A stretch of DNA of 64,000 nucleotides from Paraburkholderia tuberum STM678 (GCF_902833905.1 NZ_CADFGP010000028.1:1-64000); one strand, 5' to 3'; positions 25,092-34,615 are shown, counted from the stretch's first letter. Program-made: numbers and translations. The notes: a model not told the origin generated them from the sequence alone.

Positions 25092-26800
25092 TGCTCGCGT
25101 TGCATGATCTGTTGTCGGCCGATGCCGCGCTTGCGACGTCCGCCGCACCGGTGTGCCGCGATGGCGCCGTGCTGCTCGATCGCGCGGCGTTTCGCGCGCG
25201 CGTCGAGGGCTTGATCGAGCTCGTGCGAACGCCCGACGCGCGGCGCTGCGCGCTCTGCATCGACGATCCGTTCGAGTTCGCCTGCGCATTGTTCGCGCTG
25301 TTCGCGTGCGGCAAGGAGCCGGTGATTCCGGCCAATGCAACGCCGGGATATCTCGCCGATCTCGCGCACGCTTACGACTTCCTGCTGACGGATGCGGATC
25401 TGCCGCCGTTCGTCGCAGCGACGCATCGCGCGGCTCACACCGCCCGCCCGATCGACGCCCATGCGCCGATGACGCTCTACACATCCGGCAGCAGCGGCAC
25501 GCCGAAGCCGATCCGCAAGACGCTCGCGCAATTCAACGCCGAAGTCCACACGCTCGAACGGCAATGGGGCGCATTGCTCGGCGACGCGACGATGCTCGCG
25601 AGCGTGCCGCATCACCACATCTACGGTTTGCTGTTTCGCGTGTTGTGGCCGCTCGCGGCCGGCCGCGCCTTCGATCGCGCGATCGGCGTCGAGCCGCTGC
25701 AACTGCAGGCGCGCATCGCGCAATGCGGCGCGACGGCGGTGGTGTCGACGCCCGCGCAGCTGTCGCGTTGGCCCGCGTTGCCGGGCTTCGCCGCGCTTAC
25801 GCCCGCGCCGCGCGCGTTCTTTTCGTCGGGTGGCCCGCTCGCGGCCGACGCCGCGCTGGCCTATGCGGCGAGCTACGGCGCGGCGCCGCTCGAAATCTAC
25901 GGCAGCACGGAAACCGGGGGGATCGCGTGGCGGCGTCAGGATCAGGGCGACGCGTGGCAGCCGGTCGCCGGCGCCCAGGTGCGCCGCGACGACGACGGCG
26001 CGCTGTGCGTGCGCTCGCCGCATCTCGACCACGACGGCTGGCATCGCACCGGCGATCGCATCGCGTTCGATGCCGACGGGCGCTTTCGCTTGCAAGGGCG
26101 CCTCGACCGCGTGCTGAAGCTCGGCGGCAAGCGCGTCTCGCTGCCCGAACTCGAGGCGCGTCTCGCGCTGCATCCGTATGTCGCGCAGGCGGCGCTGGTG
26201 CCGCTCATAGGCGCGTCGCGCGAACGCGTCGGCGCGGTGGTCGCGCTGACCGAAGCGGGCGGCGCTGCGTTGTGCGACGAAGGCCGCGTCGCGCTGGCGA
26301 AAACGCTGCGCCGGCATCTGGCCGATTACTTCGATGCGGTCGTGCTGCCGCGTCATTGGCGTTTTCGCGTGAGCCTGCCATTCGACGCGCGCGGCAAGCT
26401 GCCCGCGAGCGCGGTTGCGGCCGCGTTCGCGCCGCTCGCCGAGGGCATGGAAGTGCTCGCCGAAACGCGCGTCGGCGACATGCGCGTCGGCGACACGCTG
26501 CACTACGTGCTGCGCGTGCCGCAGTCACTCCAGCATTTCGCCGGCCACTTTCCGGGTCTGCCGATTCTGCCGGGCGTCGTGCAGGTCGACTGGGCAGCGC
26601 GGCTCGCGGCCGGGCATTGGCCGCGCGTGCGAGAGGTGGCATCGGTCGACCGCCTGAAGTTCATGGCGCCGGTGTCGCCCGGTGCGGTGCTCGAGCTCAC
26701 GCTCGCCTATGATGCCGCGCGCCGGCGTGTGCAGTTCGCGTACCGGCTCGACGGACGCGAATGCGCGTCGGGCTTGCTCGTGCATCGGGAGGACGCGTGA
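25091..26800 (+). CDS. Starter acyl-ACP ligase fused to a hotdog dehydratase (ApeH-ApeI-like)
   Basis: ATG 25091 gives 569 residues. Residues 1 to about 450 form an AMP-binding ligase: LYTSGSSGTPKPIRKT is the ATP loop, IYGSTETGGIAWR is motif A5, WHRTGDRIAFD is A7 and GRLDRVLKLGGKRVS is A8. The last 120 residues are a 3-hydroxyacyl-ACP dehydratase-like hotdog domain (HFAGHFPGLPILPGVVQVDW). The ligase would activate the aryl starter (such as 4-hydroxybenzoate) onto an ACP, and the second domain would dehydrate chain intermediates. In E. coli these activities are, as I recall, separate proteins. Confidence 0.87.
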   Translation: MLALHDLLSADAALATSAAPVCRDGAVLLDRAAFRARVEGLIELVRTPDARRCALCIDDPFEFACALFALFACGKEPVIPANATPGYLADLAHAYDFLLTDADLPPFVAATHRAAHTARPIDAHAPMTLYTSGSSGTPKPIRKTLAQFNAEVHTLERQWGALLGDATMLASVPHHHIYGLLFRVLWPLAAGRAFDRAIGVEPLQLQARIAQCGATAVVSTPAQLSRWPALPGFAALTPAPRAFFSSGGPLAADAALAYAASYGAAPLEIYGSTETGGIAWRRQDQGDAWQPVAGAQVRRDDDGALCVRSPHLDHDGWHRTGDRIAFDADGRFRLQGRLDRVLKLGGKRVSLPELEARLALHPYVAQAALVPLIGASRERVGAVVALTEAGGAALCDEGRVALAKTLRRHLADYFDAVVLPRHWRFRVSLPFDARGKLPASAVAAAFAPLAEGMEVLAETRVGDMRVGDTLHYVLRVPQSLQHFAGHFPGLPILPGVVQVDWAARLAAGHWPRVREVASVDRLKFMAPVSPGAVLELTLAYDAARRRVQFAYRLDGRECASGLLVHREDA

Positions 26801-28524
26801 TGACGTTCGCGCCCTGCATCGTCATTCCGATCTACAACCACAAGGACGCGATCGGAGCGAGCGTCGCGCATCTCGCGGTGCACGGCCTGCCGATCTTCGT
26901 CGTCGACGACGGCAGCGACGCGCCGACCCAGCGGGTACTCGCCGCGCTCGCGCTGCAATACGCGCAGCAGATGACGCTGCTGCGTCTGCCTGCAAACGGC
27001 GGCAAGGGCGCGGCAGTAATGGCGGGCCTGCGCGCGGCGCGCGCCGCGGGCTACACGCACGCGCTGCAGATCGACGCCGACGGCCAGCACGATGCGACCG
27101 ACGTGCCGCGCTTCATCGATGCCGCGCGCGCCGAACCCGGCGCGGTGATTCTCGGCCGTCCGGTCTACGACGACAGCGTGCCGAAGGCACGTCTGTACGG
27201 CCGCTATCTGACCCACGTGTGGGTGTGGATCGAGACGCTGTCGCTGACGATTCGCGATTCGATGTGCGGCTTTCGTCTGTATCCGCTCGCGCTCGCGTGC
27301 GAGCTGATCGACAGCGTGCGACTACCCACGCGCATGGACTTCGACATCGAGATCCTCGTGCGTCTCTACTGGCGCCGCGCCGCGTTCCGCTCGATCCCGA
27401 CGCGCGTGACCTACGCGGCCGATGGCGTGTCGCATTTCGACGTGCTGTGGGACAACGTGCGAATCAGCCGCAGCCATACGCGGCTCGTGTTCGGGATGCT
27501 GTGGCGTCTGCCGATGCTGCTCGCGCACAAGCTGATGCCGCGCCGCGGCGCGCTGGCCGACGCCGCCGATGAAGCCCGGCCCGAAGCCTGGTGGCGCATC
27601 GCCGAACGCGGCAGCCGCCTCGGCATGAGCCTGCTCGCGCTGAGCTGCAAGCTGTTCGGCCGCCGCTTCACCGCGCTGTGGCTGCATCCGGTCGTCGCGT
27701 ATTTTCTGCTGACGGGCCGCGCGGCGCGCGCCGCGTCGGACAACTACTTCGCGCATCTGAGCGCGGTCGCGCCGTCGGCGGATACGCCGCGCCCGGGCTG
27801 GCTGTCCGCGTATCGCCATATGCTCGCGTTCGCGCAATCGGGCTTCGACAAGCTCGCCGCATGGACCGGTCGCGTCGACGACACCGACGTCACGTTCGAC
27901 GATCCTGCGGCGTTCGAAGCACTGATCGCGAGCGGCAAGGGCGCGCTCGTGATCGGCGCGCACCTCGGCAATCTGGAGATGATGCGCGCGCTCGCCATCC
28001 GCGGCGAACACGCGAAGGTCACGGCGGTCGTCTACACCGGGCACACGCGCCGCTTCAATGAGGTGCTGGCGTCGTCGAATCGCGACTTCGCGCGGCATCT
28101 GCTCGAAGTCGGCGACTTCGGTCCCGAGACGGCGGTGCTGATGCAGCAGCGCATCGATGCGGGCGAACTGCTGGTGATCGTCGGCGATCGGGTGCCGGCG
28201 CGCGAGGCGGGACGCACCACCGACGCGCAATTTCTCGGCGCGAGCGCGCCGTTCGCGCAAGGACCCTACGTGCTCGCGCATGCGCTCGGCTGTCCGGTCT
28301 ACCTGTTCTTCTGCCTGAAGGAACACGACGGTTACCGCATGTATTTCGAGCCGTTCGCCGAGCGCATCGAGCTGCCGCGCCGCGAACGCGCGCAGCATCT
28401 GGCAGCGTGGGCGCAACGCTACGCGCTGCGCCTCGAACACTATTGCCGCAAGGCCCCTTACCAATGGTTCAATTTCTTCGATTTCTGGGCCAGCCCCGAG
28501 CGAGGCGCAAATGGCCGACCATGA
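26800..28524 (+). CDS. Glycosyltransferase 2 / LpxL-type acyltransferase fusion (ApeJ-like)
   Basis: ATG 26800 (overlapping the previous TGA) gives 574 residues. The N-terminal domain (1 to about 240) is a GT2 glycosyltransferase: CIVIPIYNHKDAIGASV, FVVDDGSD and the metal motif QIDADGQHD, ending with the RMDFDIEILVRLYWR segment. The C-terminal part (about 260-574) is a lauroyl/myristoyl acyltransferase-like domain with the H-x4-E motif in GAHLGNLEMMRAL. The fusion is typical of aryl polyene clusters and probably builds the glycolipid to which the polyene is joined. Confidence 0.88.
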   Translation: MTFAPCIVIPIYNHKDAIGASVAHLAVHGLPIFVVDDGSDAPTQRVLAALALQYAQQMTLLRLPANGGKGAAVMAGLRAARAAGYTHALQIDADGQHDATDVPRFIDAARAEPGAVILGRPVYDDSVPKARLYGRYLTHVWVWIETLSLTIRDSMCGFRLYPLALACELIDSVRLPTRMDFDIEILVRLYWRRAAFRSIPTRVTYAADGVSHFDVLWDNVRISRSHTRLVFGMLWRLPMLLAHKLMPRRGALADAADEARPEAWWRIAERGSRLGMSLLALSCKLFGRRFTALWLHPVVAYFLLTGRAARAASDNYFAHLSAVAPSADTPRPGWLSAYRHMLAFAQSGFDKLAAWTGRVDDTDVTFDDPAAFEALIASGKGALVIGAHLGNLEMMRALAIRGEHAKVTAVVYTGHTRRFNEVLASSNRDFARHLLEVGDFGPETAVLMQQRIDAGELLVIVGDRVPAREAGRTTDAQFLGASAPFAQGPYVLAHALGCPVYLFFCLKEHDGYRMYFEPFAERIELPRRERAQHLAAWAQRYALRLEHYCRKAPYQWFNFFDFWASPERGANGRP

Positions 28525-28624
28525 TCTGAACGATGTACGGCAGGTACGCGCTGTTACGAGTGCCGCGGCGCATGTGGATGCCGGTGCCGCTGCCGCTGCC
28601 GATCGCCAAGGAGTCAACGCATGA
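28511..28624 (+). CDS. Possible 37-residue ORF or remnant between GT and thioesterase genes
   Basis: An ATG inside the end of the glycosyltransferase gene opens a 37-codon frame that ends one base into the thioesterase start (ATGA-type overlap). The peptide is Ala-rich (core SAAAHVDAGAAAAADRQG) and matches no family I know. Related clusters often carry an aromatic ammonia-lyase gene at this spot, so this may be the stub of a deleted gene that keeps the translational relay. It may also be chance. Confidence 0.3.
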   Translation: MADHDLNDVRQVRAVTSAAAHVDAGAAAAADRQGVNA

Positions 28625-29061
28625 GCGAGCCCGCGAAAACGCAGCGCGTGCTCGCCGCGAGCGCGACCGTCGAAGTGCCGTTTCACGACGTCGACGCGAT
28701 GAACGTGTGCTGGCATGGCAATTATCTGAAGTACTTCGAGTTGGGCCGCGCGGCGCTGTTGCGCGCGTTCGACTACGACTATCGCGAGATGCGGGCGTCC
28801 GGCTATCTGTGGCCGATCGTCGAGGCGCATCTGAAGTACGTGCGGGCCGCCGTGTACGGACAGAAGATCGAAGTGCGCGCGCAACTGCTCGAATACGAAA
28901 ACCGCCTGAAAATAGGCTATGAAATCGTCGATTGCGCATCGGGCGCGCGGCTCACGAAGGGCTATACGGTCCAGGTCGCCGTCGATGCCGCCACCGAGGA
29001 ATTGCAGTTCGTGTCGCCGCCGGTCGTATTCGAAAAGCTGGAGCGCGTATGGGGACGGTGA
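28621..29061 (+). CDS. 4HBT-type acyl thioesterase (ApeK-like)
   Basis: A 146-residue hotdog-fold thioesterase of the YbgC/FadM type. The catalytic region PFHDVDAMNVCWHGNYLKYF holds the conserved Asp and the H-G-N-Y motif, followed by ELGRAALLRAFDYDY and the later strand KIEVRAQLLEYENRLKIGYE. It would release or edit ACP-bound chains. The ATG is at 28621; its end overlaps the LolA-like gene start at 29049. Confidence 0.9.
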   Translation: MSEPAKTQRVLAASATVEVPFHDVDAMNVCWHGNYLKYFELGRAALLRAFDYDYREMRASGYLWPIVEAHLKYVRAAVYGQKIEVRAQLLEYENRLKIGYEIVDCASGARLTKGYTVQVAVDAATEELQFVSPPVVFEKLERVWGR

Positions 29062-29759
29062 ACCGGTGCGGGCTGGGAGCGCTCGTGTCGCGGCTGGCGG
29101 GGGCGATCGTCGCAATAGGGGCGCTTGCATTGGCAGCGGCGTCGGCCGATGCGGCCACCGCCAGCAATACGGCTCCAGCCGCCAACGCCGCCAGCCACGC
29201 CAACGCCGCGCTCGTCTCGCAGATCGCCGCGCATCTCGCGCAGCCCAGGGGCGTGCGCGCGCAATTCACGCAGACGCAGACGCTTGCCGCGATGAAGCAG
29301 CCGCTCGTCAGCAACGGCACCTTGCTGTTCTTCCGCGAGCGCGGCGTGATCTGGCGGATCGACACGCCGTACAAGGCCACCTACGTGATCACCGACGCTG
29401 GCGTCGCGCAGCTCGACGCCAGCGGCCACCGCGTGAGCACGCATAGCGCGCAGGGCAGCCGCGGCGTCGCGCAAGTGTCGAAGATGATGCGCGCGATGCT
29501 CGGCGGCGATCTGTCGGCGCTGTACTCGCAGTTCGACGTGAGCGCCGAAGGCAGCGCCGCGCAATGGCGCATGCGACTCACGCCGAATCAACCGCAACTC
29601 GCGCAATCGATCAAGGGCCTCGACATGAGCGGCGGCGATTATCTGCAAAACCTGCGCATCACGCTCGCGAACGGCGACGTGACGAGGCTCGAGTTCGCGA
29701 ACAGCACGGCCGTTGCCGAGCCGACGCCGGACGAGCGCAGCCTGTTCGGAGCGCCGTGA
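29049..29759 (+). CDS. LolA-like periplasmic carrier (aryl polyene cluster)
   Basis: ATG 29049 gives 236 residues with an N-terminal signal segment (LVSRLAGAIVAIGALALAA) and an Ala/Asn-rich linker. A LolA-type half-barrel follows: VRAQFTQTQTLAAMKQPLVS, then FFRERGVIWRIDTPYKATYV and the late strand NLRITLANGDVTRLEF. It resembles the outer-membrane lipoprotein carrier and is thought to move the polyene lipid across the periplasm. It overlaps the thioesterase gene by 13 bases and the exporter gene by one. Confidence 0.85.
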   Translation: MGTVNRCGLGALVSRLAGAIVAIGALALAAASADAATASNTAPAANAASHANAALVSQIAAHLAQPRGVRAQFTQTQTLAAMKQPLVSNGTLLFFRERGVIWRIDTPYKATYVITDAGVAQLDASGHRVSTHSAQGSRGVAQVSKMMRAMLGGDLSALYSQFDVSAEGSAAQWRMRLTPNQPQLAQSIKGLDMSGGDYLQNLRITLANGDVTRLEFANSTAVAEPTPDERSLFGAP

Positions 29760-32218
29760 TGGACATGCCGCAGCAGCGAACCGCGAAACATGCGTGGGGC
29801 GTGCGCGCCGCATGGCTCGTGCTCGCGCTGCTGGCGGCGCTGTATTGCGGCTGGCGCTTCGCCGGAGCGTCGCCGCTCGAAACCAATCTGCTCGCGCTGC
29901 TGCCCGCGACCGAAGCGGACCCGGTCGCCGAGAAAGCGGTCGACACGCTCGCGAGCGCGCTCGGCGATCGCACCGTGCTGCTCGTCACGAGCCGCGACGA
30001 TGCGCACGCGAAAGCGGCCGCGAAGCAACTGGGCGCGTCGCTGCAAAAGAGCGGCGCATTCGCCTCGGTGACGGCCGAACTGCCGCCGTTCGACCTGTCG
30101 CAGATCTCGGCGCTGTATCTGCCTTACCGCTTCGGCCTGCTCGCGCCGGCCGATCGCACCGCGCTCGCGACCGCGCGCGCGACGACGCTGCACGACATGC
30201 TCGCGCAGCGCATCTACAGCCCGCTGCAAGGCGGCCTCAGTACGCAACTCGCCGACGATCCGTTCGGCTGGCTCGAACGCTGGCTCGGCAATCTGCCGCT
30301 CGCGACGTCGAATCTCGAAGTCGAGGACAACCTGCTGGTGTCGCATCGTCACGACGCGCATGGCGACATGACCAGCGTGCTGGTCATCGCGACGCTGTCG
30401 GGCTCCGCCTACGAAACGAAGACGCAGCGCGCGGTACACGCGGCGCTCGCCGATGCGGAAAGCGCGTTGCGTCAGACGTTCCCCGACGTATCGGTTGCAC
30501 GCACGGGCGCCGTGTTCTACGCCGAGGCCGCGCGCAGCGCTTCCGAACGCGAGGTGCACGTGATCGGCATCGCGTCGCTCGCCGGCATCGCGCTGCTGAT
30601 GATGTCGGTGTTCCGCTCGCCGCGTCTGTTGCTGCTCGGCTTCGTATCGACCGCGCTCGGCATTGTCTGCGCGCTCGCGGCGACGCTGCTGATCTTCGGC
30701 AAGCTGCATCTGTTGACGCTCGTGTTCGGCGCGAGCCTGATCGGCGAGGCTGTCGATTACTCGATCCAGTATTTCGTCGTCTATCTCGGCGCGGGCCGCG
30801 ACTGGGATGCGCGGCTCGGCGCGCGGAGGGTACGGCCCGCGCTGGGCGTTGCGCTGGCGACGAGCCTGCTCGGCTACGCGATCCTGATGTGGGTGCCGTT
30901 CCCCGCGTTGAAGCAGATCGCGTGCTTCGCGATGGTGGGCATTACGACCGCGTTCGCGTCGGTGCTGTGGCTGCTGCCCGCGCTGCTCACGCGCGCGCCG
31001 AAGCACAGCCCTCGGCGCCTGTTCGCGGGCGCGGCGCGGCTGCTCGCGCGCTGGCAGCATGCGCTCGGCGGCAAGCGCGCCTGGCTGGTCGCCGCGCTGC
31101 TGCTGATCGCGTCGGTGCCCGGTTGGCTGCGTCTGAGCAGCGACGACGACATCCATCTGCTGATCCAGCGCGATGCGTCGCTGGCCGCGCAGGAAGACAC
31201 GGTGCGCGAGGCGGTCGGCGTCGATAACAGCGCGCAGTTTTTCGTCGTGCGCGGCGCGACCCAGGAAGCGGTGCTGCAACGCGCCGAAGCGCTCGGTGCG
31301 AAGCTCGATGCGCTGAACGGCAGCGCCGATAGCGTCGGCGGCTACCAGTCGGTCGCGCAGTTCGTGCCGTCCGCGCAACGTCAGAGCGAAGATCGCGCGC
31401 TGCTCGCGCGGCAAGTGTTCGGCGACTTCGCCGCGTTGCGTGCGACGCTGCTGCAAGCGGGCTTCAAGGACGAAGTCGCCGATGCGTGGCTCGCCGGCTT
31501 CGCTCAGCCGCCCGCGCCGCTGACCGTGGAGCGCTGGCTCGCGGCGCCGTGGTCGCAGCCGTATCGGCATCTGTGGCTCGGCGCGGTGGGATCGAACGAC
31601 AAGAATCGGGCCCGTCAACCTGGCTACGCGGCCGTCGTGATCCCGCAAGGCGTGACGCCGCGCAACGAGCCCGCGCTGATCGCGCTCGCGCGCGGCCTGC
31701 CCGGCGTCGTGTTGGTCGATAAGGCCGCGAGCGTGTCGAGGCTGTTCGGCGCGTATCGCGTGGATAGCGGCTGGTGGCTCGGCGGCGCGCTCGTGCTCGT
31801 GTGCGTGCTGCTGATGCTGCGCTACGGGGCGCGCGGGGGTATCGCCACGACCTTGCCCGTGCTGTTCGCGGTCGGCGTCGCGCTGGCGGTATTCGGCTAC
31901 GCGGGCGTGCCGCTCAATCTGTTCAACTGGCTCGCGCTGATGCTGGTGCTTGGCGTCGGCGCAAACTATGCGGTGTTCCTGCGCGAAGGCTGCGCGCGCG
32001 CAGAGGCGGATCTCGGCGCGGTGTGGACCGGCGTGCTGCTGTCGGCGGCGACCACGTTGTTGTCGTTCGGCATGCTCGGCATGAGCGCGATGCCCGCGCT
32101 CAAAAGCTTCGGCACCACGCTCGCGCTCGGCATCGCGGTGGCGGTGCTGCTCGCGCCTCTCGGCATGCCATCGGCAGCGCGCTCGGGCAAGTCATCGGAA
32201 CCACGGAGGGCGGCATGA
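29759..32218 (+). CDS. MMPL/RND family exporter (aryl polyene cluster)
   Basis: ATG 29759 (overlapping the LolA-like stop) gives 819 residues. It has two repeats of one membrane helix, a large periplasmic loop and five or six helices. The first helix is AAWLVLALLAALYCGW. The first bundle contains LVFGASLIGEAVDYSIQYFV, which holds the acidic G-x-x-x-D motif of proton-driven MMPL transporters; the second contains LALMLVLGVGANYAVFL, where the Asp is replaced by Asn. It would extract the polyene lipid from the inner membrane. Its stop overlaps the next start. Confidence 0.88.
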   Translation: MDMPQQRTAKHAWGVRAAWLVLALLAALYCGWRFAGASPLETNLLALLPATEADPVAEKAVDTLASALGDRTVLLVTSRDDAHAKAAAKQLGASLQKSGAFASVTAELPPFDLSQISALYLPYRFGLLAPADRTALATARATTLHDMLAQRIYSPLQGGLSTQLADDPFGWLERWLGNLPLATSNLEVEDNLLVSHRHDAHGDMTSVLVIATLSGSAYETKTQRAVHAALADAESALRQTFPDVSVARTGAVFYAEAARSASEREVHVIGIASLAGIALLMMSVFRSPRLLLLGFVSTALGIVCALAATLLIFGKLHLLTLVFGASLIGEAVDYSIQYFVVYLGAGRDWDARLGARRVRPALGVALATSLLGYAILMWVPFPALKQIACFAMVGITTAFASVLWLLPALLTRAPKHSPRRLFAGAARLLARWQHALGGKRAWLVAALLLIASVPGWLRLSSDDDIHLLIQRDASLAAQEDTVREAVGVDNSAQFFVVRGATQEAVLQRAEALGAKLDALNGSADSVGGYQSVAQFVPSAQRQSEDRALLARQVFGDFAALRATLLQAGFKDEVADAWLAGFAQPPAPLTVERWLAAPWSQPYRHLWLGAVGSNDKNRARQPGYAAVVIPQGVTPRNEPALIALARGLPGVVLVDKAASVSRLFGAYRVDSGWWLGGALVLVCVLLMLRYGARGGIATTLPVLFAVGVALAVFGYAGVPLNLFNWLALMLVLGVGANYAVFLREGCARAEADLGAVWTGVLLSAATTLLSFGMLGMSAMPALKSFGTTLALGIAVAVLLAPLGMPSAARSGKSSEPRRAA

Positions 32219-33399
32219 AAGCGCCAACAGTTTATTTGCACGCGCTAGGCATGATCAACGCGCTCGGCGGCGACGTCGACGAGATCGTGCCGGCGCTCGC
32301 CGCCGCGCGCTCGCCCGGCATGGGCAATGTGCATACCGGCATCGGCGACGCGTTCGTCGGCAGCGTGCTCGCGCCGCTCGATCTCGCGCCGCGCGCCGAC
32401 CTCGCGCGCTACGACTGCCGCAACAACCGGCTGCTGCTCGCGGCGCTCGCGCAGATCGCGCCGGCGCTCGAAGCCGCGCGCGAGCGCTACGGCCCGCAGC
32501 GCATCGGCGTCGTGCTCGGCACCAGCACGTCGGGCATCGAGGCGGCCGAAACCGCGTTCGTCTATCACGCACGAGCCGGCGCGTTGCCGGCCAACTTCAA
32601 CTATCGGCAAATGGAAATCGGCACCGCCGCGCCGTTCGCTGCCGCCGCGCTCGGCGTGCGCGGGCCGGCGTTTACGATTTCGACCGCGTGTACGTCGAGC
32701 GCGAAGGCGTTCGCGTCGGCGCGTCGGCTGCTGCAATTGCAGCTATGCGATGCGGTTGTCGTCGGTGGTGTCGATTCGCTATGCGAATTGACGGTGCAGG
32801 GCTTTGCGTCGCTCGAATCGACCAGCAGCGCGCGCACCAATCCGATGAGCCGCAATCGCTGCGGCATCAACGTCGGCGAGGGCGCGGCCGTGTTCCTGAT
32901 GAGCCGCGACGAAGCGGCGGTGCGGCTCGCCGGCCTCGGCGAATCGAGCGACGCGCATCATATTTCGGCGCCGGACCCGCAGGGCGTCGGGGGCGAACTC
33001 GCGCTTCGCGAAGCGCTCGCGGACGCGGGCATCGCGGCCTCGGCGGTCGGCTATGTGAATCTGCACGCGACCGCCACGCAGAAGAACGACGAAATGGAAG
33101 CGCGTCTGATGGCGCGCGTGTTCCCCGGCGGCGTCGCCGCGAGCGGCACCAAGCCGTTGACCGGCCACCAGCTCGGCGCGGCCGGCGCGACCGAACTCGG
33201 CTTCGCGTGGCTCACGCTCGCGCGCGAGAACGCGACGCTGCCGCCGCATCTATGGGACGGCGAGGCCGATCCCGCGCTGCCCGCGCTCGATCTCGTCGCG
33301 GGCGCGCGCCATCTGCCGCGCGGCACGGGCACGCAGTACGCGATGAGCAATTCGTTCGCGTTCGGCGGCAGCAATGTCAGCCTGATTCTCGCCCGGTAA
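32215..33399 (+). CDS. Beta-ketoacyl-ACP synthase 1 (ApeO-like)
   Basis: A 394-residue condensing enzyme with a complete triad: Cys in TISTACTSSAKAF, His in NLHATATQKND and His in KPLTGHQLGAAGA. The end NSFAFGGSNVSLIL is the usual C-terminal KS signature. It would extend the aryl starter with malonyl units, probably as partner of the chain-length factor. The ATG at 32215 overlaps the exporter's stop (ATGA). Confidence 0.92.
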   Translation: MKAPTVYLHALGMINALGGDVDEIVPALAAARSPGMGNVHTGIGDAFVGSVLAPLDLAPRADLARYDCRNNRLLLAALAQIAPALEAARERYGPQRIGVVLGTSTSGIEAAETAFVYHARAGALPANFNYRQMEIGTAAPFAAAALGVRGPAFTISTACTSSAKAFASARRLLQLQLCDAVVVGGVDSLCELTVQGFASLESTSSARTNPMSRNRCGINVGEGAAVFLMSRDEAAVRLAGLGESSDAHHISAPDPQGVGGELALREALADAGIAASAVGYVNLHATATQKNDEMEARLMARVFPGGVAASGTKPLTGHQLGAAGATELGFAWLTLARENATLPPHLWDGEADPALPALDLVAGARHLPRGTGTQYAMSNSFAFGGSNVSLILAR

Positions 33400-33404
33400 A
33401 GCGC

Positions 33405-33893
33405 ATGACGACTCCGCCACTCACTGTCGAGCAACTCGTGCGTCAGCCGATCGAAGCGATCATCCCGCATCGCGGCAGCATGCTGCTGCTCGATGCGATC
33501 GACACGTTCGCCGACACCACGCTGAGCGCCTTCGCCAGCGTCGACCCGCACGCATGGTATGCCGACGCCGCCGGCGCGATGCCCGCGTGGATCGGCATCG
33601 AGCTGATGGCGCAGGCGATCGCCGCGCACATCGCGCTCGTCGCGATGCGCGGCGGCGGCCATGCGCGTCCCGGCGTGCTGCTCGGCTCGCGCAGCTATCA
33701 GGCGTTGCAGCCGGTGTTCCAAAGCGGCGCGCGTTTGCGCGTTCACGTGAGCGAGCTGCTGCGCAGCGACGCAGGCCACAGTGCCTACGAATGCACGATC
33801 GACGACGGCGACGCGCGCTGTGCCGAAGCGGTGATCAAGGTGTTTCAACCGCCCGATTTTCAGTCATTCATCGAAGGGAGTATCAGTTCATGA
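33405..33893 (+). CDS. 3-hydroxyacyl-ACP dehydratase (ApeP-like hotdog protein)
   Basis: A 162-residue hotdog protein: IIPHRGSMLLLDAID is the FabA/FabZ-like N-terminal block, and AWIGIELMAQAIAAHIALVA is the central helix with the conserved E-x-M-A-Q. LLGSRSYQALQPVF and ECTIDDGDARCAEAVIKVF follow. It would dehydrate 3-hydroxy intermediates to the conjugated double bonds. Six bases separate it from the ketosynthase, and its stop overlaps the ketoreductase ATG. Confidence 0.9.
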   Translation: MTTPPLTVEQLVRQPIEAIIPHRGSMLLLDAIDTFADTTLSAFASVDPHAWYADAAGAMPAWIGIELMAQAIAAHIALVAMRGGGHARPGVLLGSRSYQALQPVFQSGARLRVHVSELLRSDAGHSAYECTIDDGDARCAEAVIKVFQPPDFQSFIEGSISS

Positions 33894-34615
33894 GCCGGCG
33901 AGTTCTCGTTACCGGCGCAAGCCGCGGCATCGGCCGCGCGATTGCGTACAAGTTGGCCGCCGACGGTTTCGCCGTGACCGTGCATTGCCGCACCGGACGC
34001 AGCGAAGCCGACGCGGTCGCGACGGGCATCGCCGCGCAGGGCGGCACGGCGCGCGTGCTGCAATTCGACGTGCGCGAGCGCGCCGTGTGCCGCGAGGCGC
34101 TCGAAGCCGACGTCGCCGCGCACGGTCCTTACTACGGCATCGTGTGCAGTGCGGGTGTCACGCGCGACGCGGCGTTTCCGGCCCTCACCGGAGAAGACTG
34201 GGACGTCGTGATCGAAACCGGCCTCGATGCCTTCTACAACGTCGTGCATCCGCTGACGATGCCGATGGTGCGCGCGCGCCAGGGCGGCCGTATCGTCACG
34301 ATCGCGTCGGTGTCGGGCGTGATGGGCAATCGCGGCCAGGTCAATTACAGCGCCGCGAAAGCGGGACTGATCGGCGCGACCAAGGCGCTCGCGGTCGAAC
34401 TCGCGTCGCGCAACATCACCGTCAATTGCGTCGCGCCGGGGTTGATCGAAACCGGCATGCTCGAACAGGTGACGCTCGATCATGCGCTGAAGACCGTGCC
34501 GATGAACCGCGTCGGCCAGCCGGCGGAGGTCGCGTCGGTGGTGAGCTTTCTGATGTCGGATGGCGCGTCGTATGTGACGCGCCAGGTGATCGGCGTGAAC
34601 GGCGGGATGGTCTGA
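33890..34615 (+). CDS. 3-ketoacyl-ACP reductase, FabG type (ApeQ-like)
   Basis: A 241-residue SDR enzyme. The cofactor loop is TGASRGIGRAIA with a following HCRTGRS that favours NADPH. The active site is Ser in ASVSGVMGNRG with Y-x-x-x-K in NYSAAKAGLIG. The ending VNGGMV is typical of FabG. It reduces each 3-keto intermediate. ATGA overlaps join it to the genes on both sides. Confidence 0.94.
   Translation: MSRRVLVTGASRGIGRAIAYKLAADGFAVTVHCRTGRSEADAVATGIAAQGGTARVLQFDVRERAVCREALEADVAAHGPYYGIVCSAGVTRDAAFPALTGEDWDVVIETGLDAFYNVVHPLTMPMVRARQGGRIVTIASVSGVMGNRGQVNYSAAKAGLIGATKALAVELASRNITVNCVAPGLIETGMLEQVTLDHALKTVPMNRVGQPAEVASVVSFLMSDGASYVTRQVIGVNGGMV

Noticed and set aside
29639..31648. 669-codon minus-strand frame opposite the MMPL exporter
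   Set aside because: Arg/Gln-rich shadow of a clear membrane protein gene; no ribosome binding site and no family.
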